DNA of 64,000 nt from Flaccisagitta enflata. Lineage: Eukaryota; Chaetognatha; Sagittoidea; Aphragmophora. Both the position numbers and the translations under genes were made by a program. The DNA is taken from positions 19,654,001-19,718,000 of the forward strand of contig OZ231126.1 of NCBI GenBank assembly GCA_965153355.1, written 5' to 3'. The notes beneath the pieces are model-generated. The model worked only from the letters and a program-made list of their open reading frames with translations. It searched no databases and had not been told where the DNA came from. Positions 42,144-52,800 of the stretch are shown here, piece after piece (positions within the stretch are counted from its first letter, which is position 1; each line of letters begins with the position of its first letter).

Positions 42144-43661
42144 TGCGGTATACGGCGGGGACATTCAATCAAAAGGGGTTTCCCTGTCGTTCTTAAAGAC
42201 GATAATATCCCTTCCTCTAAACGGCCGCGGGAGCGTGATAAACTTAAAAAACTCCCATTCGCCTTGCTTTCGTCTAGTCTATTTTGATTCGATATATGTA
42301 TGAAGCGACTGAAATAAAAACAATCGAACCGACTGTAATGTACGACTGAATGATTTCAAAATGGCGACCAGCGCCGATCTGTCAATGATACCAACATTCG
42401 TGAACCATGTTCAAAAAAGGTTTTATTTCTAGTAAAACCAATTTAGATCATTTTGGTCGGGTAATGACAAAACGATTCTTGGGTATTGAAGTCACTCTCT
42501 CTCTTTCTTTCTTCTCCTATCGCAAGAAATCGAGATATTATTTGAGTTCCATATATTCGACTCGTGCTGTCTGATTTTGTTGGCGTCACTTTGCCTCTCC
42601 TTGTTTGACGCGATTTTCTTCCCTTCAGCTTTGTTACTTTTCATGAAAGATGATAGTCATAATGAGAAATCGGCTGAAGGGTTTGTGTTCTCGTCAGATG
42701 AAAGTTAGCGCTCACGAATGGGGAATGGGTCAGCGAATAAAGGGACTGGGCGGCGATATATTTTTTTAACGATGGTAACTGCACTTTTGCAAACAGTCGG
42801 CTTAGACTTAGTTGACGGATGCCACTCCCTCTCATTGATTGAGTTTGGTTTCTGCTGGTACATATGTCTCGGCCTAAAGATTGACAATGCGAGTATAGTA
42901 AAAGTTGTAGAGTAAAGGGTTAAAAGTGCGTATTTGTGCAACACAGAATCCTGTACGTATACTGACGAGATTGCTATAGTCTCACACAATTGGTGACGGT
43001 TGAGGGGGAAATACTTTCCTTTGTCATAGTTTACCTTCACGCCCCTTATTTCGTCCACTCTGGGTTTGCTTATTTGATATTTATGATACCTTTACCAAGA
43101 TAATTTTGTCTCAGTTTCTTTTCTTACATTTATCTAAGAAAAAAGAAATTTAATGTTAATGTGCCAAAAGCTCACTCTGCCGTTGTGTATTTTGGATTTC
43201 TTCATTCGTTTCTTCATCATTAAAAGTTTTGTTTGGAAGAGACGATCGTGGATCCGCTCTCATTTACTGACTAAGAAGAGAGAGTGAGGTTCACCATCAT
43301 GCGCTGGCGGCCATCTAGGGACCTGATGTTAGCCGCGCCGGACGATTTCGTTTGAGTGAGAGACAGCAAAAGACGCGGAATCGAGCTTCATAAATGACAA
43401 ACTTGTTGCATAAAGGGATTCAACTACAGAAAAAAAAAGCCAAAATAACAAAAAAACGTAATCGAACAACGACGAAACCGTAGTTGTGGAAGTAGTCAAG
43501 TAAATCAACAACACTTAAGCAACCAATCGTTCTGCTGACGAAAGAGCATTCCGATCATTCCAATTATTCACCTATAGATCGCCTATTTATTTGTCGTGGA
43601 GAAAGTAAGGGCTTCTATCGTCCAGAGCGTCATCTAATTGAAAATACAAACGAAAGAAACA
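42144..43661 (+). other. ATP9-RAB8 intergenic region
   Basis: Contains the probable ATP9 3' UTR and the RAB8 promoter/5' UTR. Small minus-strand frames near 42641-43058 show no motif or splice pattern supporting a gene. I see no repeats of note. Confidence 0.5.
42313..42318 (+). promoter_or_regulatory. ATP9 polyadenylation signal (AATAAA)
   Basis: AATAAA lies 170 bp after the ATP9 stop codon, the first canonical signal downstream. Confidence 0.6.
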
Positions 43662-45823
43662 ATGGCGAAAACCTACGACTTTCTTTTCAAGTTGCTCCTG
43701 ATCGGAGACTCCGGCGTGGGGAAAACGTGTGTCCTCTTTCGGTAAGGGGGAATGTGTTTCAGGTGGATGGGGGCACTGGCTTGTGAGAATTATCAGATTT
43801 GTGTTCGGGACCACTCAGCCGATAACGGGGCATGAACTCCTCACTAAGCTCATCAGCTCTTGTTCTTTCATTCATTCGTTCGTTCATTCATTCATTTATT
43901 TAAATTCATTCATTTATATTCATTCTTTCGTTCTTTATTCCTTTCCCCCTCAACTCCCCTCCAGATTCGCCGAAGACGCCTTTAACTCGACGTTCATATC
44001 GACGATAGGGATCGACTTTAAGATCCGGACCATCGAGATGGATGGCAAAAAGATCAAGCTGCAAATTTGGGACACTGCCGGCCAAGAGCGATTCCGCACA
44101 ATCACCACCGCTTACTACCGCGGCGCCATGGGCATCATGCTTGTCTACGATATCACCAACGAGAAATCTTTCGATAACATCAAGGTTGTTGTCTATTGTG
44201 TGGATGGTAGACTGTGATATCAATAGAAATGAAAGATAATGGTGGCAATGGACGAACGGTCATTTCAGTCATTTTTCATGGCACTTACTACAGCCGGAGA
44301 CCCTAGAAAAGCTGATTTTTCAGCTTTTGCTTTTTTTTCAATTTTTCCTTAACTTCTCTTGGCTAAATGAGCTCATTGAGTGGGCTAACTTCTTTTTTGT
44401 CGTGGATCTATGGTCTGTAGCTACATTGTGTAAAAAAATTGCGGTTACTAACTCAATTTTAGCATTTTTTCTGAAATCATGAAAAAAATTGGGTTCAGAT
44501 GGCACCTTTCAATTTTTCTAATTTTTGGCTTACAGATAGATTTTGAGACAAGGAATTCATCTAGAATGTCACATCCTTTAGCACTCATCAATGAATAGGT
44601 CAAAACGCGCTTTTAAATATTTAAAAGCTCAGAAATCAGCGTTTTGAGCCCAAAAGCTTAAGTCTCAAGTTGCTAGAGCTCAAAAGCTGAGATTCTGAGC
44701 TTTAAAAGCTCAAGGTTGGGCATTTGAGACACATATAGGAAGTAAAGTCTCAAAAAGCTCAACTCTGAGCTTTTGAAAAGCTTTACAATCTAACAACTAA
44801 TTGATTACTTTTGGGCTTTAGATATTTAAAAAAGTGTTTGACCTGTTTATTGATGAGTGCTAAATTTGTTGTCTAGATAATTCATGCTCAAAATCTACTG
44901 TAAGTAAAAATGAAAACTGAAAGTTGCCATCTGTTTTAATTTTCATGTTGAAAAAATGCTAAAGTGGTGTCTCACGATTATCATGAATAACCTGGGTATG
45001 GATCATGACAAAAAAATTAACATCATTGGAAAGCACATTAACAAATAAGCAAGGAAAAATTAAAAAAAACAAAAGCTGAAAAATCAGCTTTTCTAGGGTC
45101 TCCGGCTGTCTTCTACTAATCGCTCATGATGTTTACTCTCTGTCGTATCCATGCTCAAAATTGGATTCTGTGACATCGAGAACTGCATTACATCGGGGAC
45201 GGCGTTGAAAGATGGTTTTAGGCAGCAAATGCGGCGCAGACGACAGAAGACAAGTGTCCAAAAGAAAGGGAACAACTCGCTGTCGATATGGCATCAAGTT
45301 CGCGGAAACAGAGTGTAAAAGGGTTAGTCGGGGTGACAGCGGGCGTCGAGAGCGTCTCTGAAGGGCTCAGGCCTGTTTTAATGGAATGAGGATAGACCAT
45401 GATGAGACGTTTTGCGTTTATCTTTCAATGTTTCTATTATTACGTTTAGATGTCGTCTCTATAAAGTTTGTCCGTCGTCTAAGTCGATCAAGTCAACTTT
45501 TGAACACATTGAGATTTATCAGTACGTCCGTCAATCTGTCCGTCCATCAGCTAACGAGTTTTGAGAGAAATATTCACGCAGATGACGCATCTAGTTGCCC
45601 GATCGGGCTTGTTGATATATTAGTTACTTTCTTGTTATTGTTAATCTAGGCGTCAATCAACGTGGAAGAAGCCTTCCTCACGTTGGCCCGAGACATTAAG
45701 CTAAAGATGGACCGGAAGATGGACGGTGGCGCTGGTGGCGCCGGCGGCCGTGGTCCGGGAGGCCAACAGCTGAGGAAGCCGGGAGAAAAAACCACGTCTG
45801 GTTGGCGATGCGCCATTTTGTAG
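43662..45823 (+). CDS. RAB8: RAB8-like small GTPase (central exon degraded as written)
   Basis: Intact exons: 43662-43741, 43965-44184 and 45650-45823. Exons 1-2 encode 100 residues nearly identical to animal RAB8: P-loop GDSGVGKT (15-22), effector TIGIDFK (40-46), DTAGQ (63-67) and the RAB8/10/13-type [17 protein letters not shown]. The last exon starts [17 protein letters not shown] and ends in a prenylatable CAIL. RAB8 directs Golgi-to-membrane and ciliary traffic. The exon for the NKxD and SAK boxes is recognisable only as a damaged copy at 45159-45322. Exons 2 and 4 are both phase 0, so skipping it would give an in-frame 157-aa protein without guanine-specificity motifs. The intron also holds an 818-bp foldback element. 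RAB10 is excluded by the AEDAFNSTF and DGKKIKLQ context. Confidence 0.85.
44291..45108. mobile_element. Foldback transposon in the RAB8 intron
   Basis: 818 bp. The outer 39 bases (CAGCCGGAGACCCTAG..., ending in aaaagctg-attttt-cagctttt) are a perfect inverted repeat of the right end. With mismatches the pairing runs almost to the centre: cagatggca, agattttgag, tagcactcatcaat and gacctgttt / aataggtc blocks occur on both arms in mirrored order. Arms are about 400 bases. No clean target duplication was found. A transcript through it would fold into a long hairpin. Confidence 0.85.
45159..45322 (+). pseudogene. Degraded RAB8 exon 3 (NKxD/SAK region)
   Basis: Reading across frames recovers RAB8 order: NWI, a [10 protein letters not shown] stretch (G4 box NKxD with Asn to Ser and Asp to Gly), [21 protein letters not shown]. 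At least five 1-2 base indels break the frame. The expected acceptor before AATTGG reads CTCAA rather than CTCAG, while a plausible donor (gttagt, 45323) remains. Length (164 nt) is close to the expected 159-162. It is either real decay or a badly polished patch of assembly. Confidence 0.7.
45448..45592. repeat. Related copy of the agatgcgtc repeat (RAB8 intron 3)
   Basis: Begins agatgtcgtctctataa and ends gatgacgcatct, followed by agttgcccgatcgggcttgtt. Ends and the following block match the copy at 18077-18338; the interior is shorter, with gtccgtc motifs. Confidence 0.4.
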
Positions 45824-46993
45824 AGTATAAGAGAAAAAAATGAAATATGGCCTTTCTTTCATCAACAGCAACCATGTCTTCTCTGTCCATCTTTACAATA
45901 CGAAAAAATGCTATCTCGCACGCGTGCGTAAACATCGAAAGCTGCAAGTAAAGGAGGAATTGGCTTATCTTTCTTTTTAATGTGTATGCCGAATTGAACA
46001 TGCGAATGTCCCTGCGCCCGCGCGTGAACAGTCAACGACAACTTATGATAAACTATATCTCTATAGTCGCAAAATTAGATAGAAATCCCAATTGTTTTCG
46101 TTACATTTATATCATATACACACACATTTGAACACACAAGATTTTCTACGTATGAGGGAAAGAGTGTTTTCTATTATGTGGCGTTTGAATTTTTGGGTTA
46201 AATCTACGTGAATGTGAATGTACTTTTTTTCGTTCCCCGTCTTAAGTCTTGCGCTTTATGATTCTAGTGGAATGAGTTTTTTTTTCTGTGTAATCGCGAA
46301 ATTCTTTCACTTAAAGAAAGCACTTCATTTTTATTTTCTAGTTTTTTTTTAAATCCCTATTTCTTCCTCCCCTTTCGTCCAAACCCATGGGGATGTGATT
46401 TCTTTTCAAGGTGATGATTTTGTTTTGTTTTGTTTGTTTTGTTTTTTTCAAAAGATGGCGGTTTTTTTTTCATTTCGCCGAAGGGCGATCATTGCAGTAA
46501 TATAGTTGGCATAATTGCGTAAATCACTCACGCACCAAAGTCACTCCATTCTTGTTTTCGAAGAACGGGCCGGGTAGAGGGATGTCCACGTTTTCTTAGT
46601 ATGAAGTCCTGCTCGATTTACCTGATTATACGGTATGTTGGGGTACATCTTGTCGCACTACTATTTCTCAAAGAAACAGTAGCCTTTGCTATCTTATATC
46701 CTTGTTTTACATGTAAGGAGAAAAAAAAAGAAACGAACGAAATTTTATGCATTTTCAGCTTCTTTTTTTTTAGATTCACCCACGATTCTAGAATCTGGAA
46801 TCCCAGGTTTCCTCCTTCACCTCAATGAACTGAAATCATGTATCCTTAATCTTTATTCCGGGAAGCGTGGCCGGGCGCTTTTCGGGCCGTGAGAGTCAGA
46901 ACTGGTTTGTTGGTAGAGAGATTTTGTGAAGCAAAAATCTGACAATTTTGGGAACCCCAATCTACAGCGCTTTATAGATCATTCAACTCGGCC
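45824..46993 (+). other. RAB8-RYBP intergenic region
   Basis: AT- and T-rich, with no gene or RNA recognised and no canonical AATAAA after RAB8. It presumably contains the RAB8 3' UTR and the RYBP promoter. Confidence 0.5.
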
Positions 46994-47314
46994 ATGTCTG
47001 GTCGTGGGGGCCACGGAGGGGCCGGAGGAGGAGAAGGAGGTCGTAAGAAACGCTCGAAACCCGACTCGAAGGATCATGGGACTGTACCGTGTGCACCTTC
47101 CACAACACTGCCGACGCCTTCAAGTGTCTTATGTGCGATACGCGTAAGGGAACCTCGACGAGAAAACCCAAACTCAACTCTCACCTCGAAGAACAAGTAG
47201 AACAGGTATGGAACCGTTGATGGACGGGTGGATGCAAAAGATGGTAGAGACTAGAGAGGAATAGTTGATCACTGCCTTCGTCCGACCGTCTATCTTTCTT
47301 TCTATCTTTCTTTT

Positions 47315-47353
<39 letters not shown>

Positions 47354-47375
47354 CTTTTTTTCTCTCTCTCTTTTT

Positions 47376-47426
<51 letters not shown>

Positions 47427-47806
47427 CTCTTTCTTTCTTACCTTTCTTTCTTTCTTTCTTTATTTCTTTCTTTCTTTCTTTCTTTCTTCCTTTCTCTTTC
47501 TCTGTTTTTCTTTCTTTCTCTTTCTCTGTATTTCTTTCTTTCTCTTTCTCTGTTTTTCTTTCTTACTTTCTTTCTGACATTTCTTTCTTTCTGACATTTC
47601 TTTCTTTCTTTCTGACATTTCTTTCTAAAGTTCTGACATTTCTTTCTTTCTTTCTTTCTGACAGTCTTTCTTTCTTTCTGACATTTATTTCTTTCTTTCT
47701 TTCTGACATTTCTTTCTTTCTTTCCGACATTTCTTTCTCTCTTTCTCTCTGACATTTCTTTCTCTCTTTCTTTCTGACATTTCTTTCTTTCTTTCTTTCT
47801 GACATT

Positions 47807-47837
<31 letters not shown>

Positions 47838-49178
47838 CTTTCTCTGTATTTCTTTCTATCTCTTTCTCTGTTTTTCTCTTTCTCTTTCTCTGTTTTTCTT
47901 TCTTTCTCTTTCTTTCTTTCTTTCTGACCTTTCTTTCTTTCTTTCTTTCTGACATTTCTTTCTTTCTTTCTGACATTTCTCTTTCATTCTTTCTTTCTGA
48001 CATTTCTTTCTTTCTTTCTTTCTTTCTGACATTTCTTTCTTTCTTTCTTTCTGACATTTCTTTCTTTCTGACATTTCTTTCTTTCTGACATTTATTTCTT
48101 TCTGACATTTCTTTCTTTCTCTCTTTCTTTCTTTCTTTCTGAACTTTTTCTTTCTTTCTTTCTCTTTCTTCTGACGTTTCTACCAGTTTGCCCTCTTTCA
48201 TCCTCTTTCTTCATTTTCCCCCTTTCTTCTCTGCCTCAATTCCATTTCGATGATTCTGCCTATCTGTAACTCTTTCACCTTCCTCCCTTTCGATCTCACT
48301 GCGCTGCTTTCTACGTCTTACCTTCTTCTCTCCACCTCAACATAGGTGGTGCGACAATTGAGCGCCCATCAGACAAAGAAGCCCCGTCTATCATTAACTC
48401 GTGACGCTCCTTCGCCTCCTTCTCCTCCTTCGCCGTTTGACCGCGACTTCGACGATCGGCCGGCTTCGTCGTCCGGCACCACTTCCGGCAAAGGAAAGGG
48501 AATCGGCAAAAACAAAAAAGGCGCCGCCTTGGCAGCCAAAAAGACTCCCGTGCCCATCATAGAGGAAGAAGAGGAAGAGGAAGAAGAGCGCGAAGATGAC
48601 GAGGAAGAAGAGGATGAAGAAGAAGTGAAGGAGGAAAAGAAGAGCAAAAAGACTTCCAGCGGGAAAACCTCGTCGACGGTGGCCGCGTCGTCATCATCGT
48701 CGTCGAAAGGATCTTCAAAAGCATCGTCAGCGGCAACGGAGAAAGTCGAAAAGAAGGCGACAACGACGACGACGACGACGACATCGGTAAAGAAAGAAAA
48801 GGAGCCTAAGACAACAAAGGGAAAGACCGCCGTTGAAAAGAAGGAAAAGGAGAGTTTAAAAAAGACCAAGAAGAATGTAACGGAGGATGTAGAACCGAAA
48901 AAGAGACCGCACAAGTAAGTATCGAACTATTTCAATACTGAACGACTTTACCAGTATTAGGATATCATGATTTCGCTAAGTAACATTTTCGCAAGATAGA
49001 ATCTTCTATTTTTAATCTCCCACACTTTAGGCTCAAAAACGTTGATCGAAGTACGGCCAATTCCATGGCAGTGACGGTAAATGGCATCACGGTGATCATT
49101 ACCGATTTCAAACCCAAAGCCAAGCTCGAACCCGACGCCAACACACAAACTGATAAGAAGATCAAGGCTGAGTCTTAG
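46994..49178 (+). CDS. RYBP: RYBP/YAF2-like Polycomb (ncPRC1) zinc-finger protein, frameshifted as written
   Basis: Exons: 46994-47205, 48346-48914 and 49031-49178. Exon 1 encodes a Gly/Lys-rich start (MSGRGGHGG), then, one frame over, a RanBP2-type zinc finger WDCTVC...CLMC followed by [17 protein letters not shown], diagnostic of RYBP/YAF2. The ATG frame (46994) and the finger frame (TGG at 47077) differ by one base. The finger frame has a stop at 47044 and no ATG after it, so a single missing base near 47075 is the simplest reading. Exon 2 is a low-complexity acid, Ser and Lys-rich linker. Exon 3 has [20 protein letters not shown] and VIITDFKPK, the RING1B-binding C-terminus. RYBP joins variant PRC1 and stimulates H2A ubiquitylation. 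Intron 1 is filled by a CTTT microsatellite. Confidence 0.85.
47283..48180 (+). repeat. (CTTT)n microsatellite with ctgacattt spacers, RYBP intron 1
   Basis: About 900 bp of (TTTC)n. From 47573 on, the block ctttctgacatttctttctt recurs at irregular spacing about 20 times, making a higher-order minisatellite. Arg/Lys/Glu frames on the minus strand are artefacts. Confidence 0.95.
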
Positions 49179-49853
49179 CAGTTAGTCTCCCAACATTTGT
49201 TGGAAACTTAGAGGTATTTGTTTCATCGTTTCCGTAGCGTTCGTAACTGCCCATGTCATCGGATGGAGTCCCACTACAAAGCGGTAGACGTCAAACGTAT
49301 TTTTCCCAGTTATATGGACTTGTTTCATCCTAATTATTGGAACTGATCAATTGTTTCCGTCTCTCTCAATCGTAATTTCCCCATTCACTCGACCACGATC
49401 GACTGTCGGAGAATGGATTCAAATGTTACTCATTGATTATGAAATTCATGTCTTCATAACCCTGATTTGTATCCTCTCGTTTTTACCCTGTGTTCTCCCT
49501 TCGTTCTCCATCAATTTTCTCATCTCGGGCCTCTCTCTTTCAACCCTAACTTTATTTATATCTGAAAGAGAATCGGCCCAAGGATGTTTTTATCCCTCTT
49601 CCCGATTTCCCCCATCCCCCCTCATTTCCCTGCCCCATTTTTACGCCAAGAAAATCTTTTCATAGTACAAAAATTTAGCTAGTATTATCAACTTAGTACA
49701 AATATTATGTATGTTTGTGTGTCTCATTTTCTTTTTGTAGGTTTGTATTTCTGGCGTCTTCGGAATTGTTTGACATTGATTTTAGGACGTTTGTTGGGGG
49801 GTAAAATCGTCCACTATTAAATCCTTTTAAAAAAGCGTGATAGCCAAATCACT
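49179..49853 (+). other. RYBP-UBA2 intergenic region
   Basis: 675 bp, with no gene or repeat recognised. It holds the RYBP 3' end and the UBA2 promoter; an ATTAAA lies at about 49817, close to the UBA2 start. Confidence 0.5.
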
Positions 49854-52800
49854 ATGGCGGTTGTGGGACCGGAAGCGGCCGTGGAAGCGTCTGCTGCAGC
49901 CGCTGCTGCGCTTCCCGACGACATCGCGACCAAAGTGTCTCAGTGCAAGATTTTAGTCGTAGGCGCTGGTGGTATTGGATGCGAATTGCTCAAGAATCTC
50001 GTTCTCACAGGCTTCACAAATTTAGAGGTACATAGCAGTCGCGTCGCGTCTTATAATAGAAAATCTTTGATTTCCTGAACTTTTAATCATAGTTAATCTC
50101 AATACTTTATTAAGCTATATCTTGATTTAAAAAGCAAAAATGAAAAATCGCTCTGGTGACGCTACTTGTATTACTGTAAACATTTTTCCTCTATCTTTAA
50201 AATGTCTATAATCTAATTGGTTAGAGTTGTAGGTGGGGGTGCTACAGTTTTCAGGGGGTTCACATCTTATATTAACCTTATCTCTGTATTAGGGTTCCGA
50301 TCCTTGCGTGGTCGATCTGCATAACTGCCGAGAATTTCGATAGGCCGAGCGCCCCCTATTGTACGCCTAGCGTATGGAAATCTACCATTTCACAGAGTGG
50401 CAACAACTGCGACAACAACAACCCGATTGTCAAAAACTTCTCTTTTGGTATGCGAACACGGAAATACTCCAGAGATTTAAAACATTTTCACATTTCCTTG
50501 TACAGGTGATCGATTTAGACACGATCGACGTCTCCAATCTGAATCGTCAGTTTCTTTTCCACAAAGAACATGTGGGCAAATCCAAATCACAAGTGGCTCG
50601 CGAAAGCGCTTTAGTTTTCAATCCAGACGCCAAGATTATCGCCCATCATGACAGCGTCATGAACCCAGAGTATAGGTGAGTGTGTGTAACTGGCTGGTAT
50701 TCCCGACTCCGAGTGACCGACTGACAAAGATTCCCACCGAGACTGACTTAATGCGCCATCGTAGATTCTGAAATTCCTACTAAACCGGAGTATCAATTCA
50801 TGTGATTTTTCCATTCATTGTTCCCTTTCCATCCCAACTTTTCTTCTCTCTCGCAGCATGAATTATTTCAAAGGGTTTGATATGGTGATGAACGCGCTGG
50901 ACAACCGCGCAGCTCGAAATCACGTGAATCGAATGTGTTTGGCTGCCGACGTCCCGCTTATCGAGAGTGGGACCGCAGGATATCTGGGACAAGTCACTCT
51001 TATTAAGAAAGGTAAGAGATTTTCATCTTTATCGCGAATCTCTAAGTCATCTCAGTTTCCCTGTACAGGCGGGTTTCCATCAAGGGGGCGATTGCACTTA
51101 ATTGCACTAAGCTGGCTCTGATATGTGACTGTTCAACTTTAAACCCCACTCATTTTACACAGGTCAGACGGAATGTTACGAGTGCGTGCAAAAGCCACGC
51201 CAGAAGACGTTCCCCGGGTGTACGATCCGCAACACGCCCTCGGAGCCGATCCACTGCATCGTCTGGGCCAAGCATCTCTTCAATCAACTCTTTGGCGAGG
51301 AGGATCCGGATCAAGACGTCTCCCCTGATACGGAAGATCCCGAACTCGCGGGACAGGCGGGTACGTGTGTCAATGTGGCGACTTCTTTGGTTTTAACTAT
51401 GTAATCCAAGCTAAGTAAAAAGTACAAAATTTGCAGACGAGTACCATACCATTTTCTTCGTCTCTCTCAAGTCTTTTTCTCACCTCCAGGCGAGAGCGCC
51501 AACGCCAAGGAAACCTTGGAACGTAAATCGACGCGACTCTGGGCCAGTGAAATTGACTTCGACGCAGAAAAGCTCTTAGCCAAATTCTTTGCAGAGGACA
51601 TCAAATACTTACTATCAATGGAAAATCTGTGGAAGAAGAGGAAACCGCCCACTCCGTTAGAACCCGAAGTACTTTGATGAGTGATGTTCTACGTTTATGC
51701 GAATGAGGTTAAGCTGTCATACAAACGCGTCACTGAAGATTTTAAGCGCTTTTGATCGTCAAATTTCCCCTCTGTCTGAAACTATGTTCTGCAAGGTGTC
51801 AGAAAGTTTTGCGCGAGTTTGTAACAGCGATTGATTTCCCTTCCTTGAAATGAGACATTTTATACACACAGTGGAACCCCGCAATAAAAGCCTCGCTTTT
51901 AAAGGTTCCCCATCAATAAAGGTCAACATTTTGAGGTCTCAAAATCTTTAATGTGATTTCACTTATTTTTAAAGGTTATCCTGAGATAAAGGTGAAAAAT
52001 CTTCAGTCCCAATGGGACCGATGAGGCGGGGTCCTACTGTAAATGTCTTTCCCTTCCTTGCCTCCTAGACAATTTCTGGTGGTTTGAAGACGACCGCGAT
52101 CGCGTCTGGTGTGAGCAGAGATCAAGTCACGTGGACACTCGAACAATGCATCAAAGTATTCGCTGAAAGCGTCGACAACCTCAAAGCGGATCTAAAAAGT
52201 AGAGGTGATTACCGACCGTGAATGACTCTCGATTGGATCTTATTGGTGCTGTTCTCATCGATGACGATATCGATGATAACGCTCTCTAGGATGACGATGA
52301 TAACGCGCTCTCTCTAGGATAGTTTTAGATGAGTACTAAATCTATAACGGTGCTGTCTGTACATTTGCTAGGACAAGGGAGTTCATAGGGTGATTAGGAC
52401 GTTTAATGCAGATTGAATCGTTTACCCCATGTCACAACCCGTAAGCCTAAATATTCCTTGTCGGTTGTCAGGTGATGGAGGTATGTTAGTATGGGACAAA
52501 GACGACGCCCCCGCCATGGACTTCGTTTGCGCCGCCGCCAACATTCGAGCACAAATATTCTCCATCGCCACCAATTCGCGATTTCAGGTGCGTAAATTGT
52601 GTTTGAAATGAAAACGAAGAAAAACAATTTTACGCCATATACTTTGAAAAATAAGAGATATGGTAAATTAGAACATTGTTAAGGACCAATTTTTTATTGT
52701 CATCTAGGTGAAATCCATGGCCGGCAACATCATCCCAGCCATTGCCACTACCAACGCCATCATCGCCGGTGTCATCGTCATGCATGGATTACTCGTATTG

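Noticed and set aside
42641-43058. 117-codon minus frame upstream of RAB8
   Set aside because: No motif, no poly(A) or splice context, and it overlaps the expected RAB8 promoter region.
47043-47076. Mini-intron (gtaaga...ag) that could repair the RYBP frame
   Set aside because: It would be only about 30 bases with no branch point or pyrimidine tract, shorter than any other intron in the window.
47563-48201. 212-codon Lys/Glu/Arg-rich minus-strand frame
   Set aside because: It is a translation of the CTTT microsatellite in RYBP intron 1.
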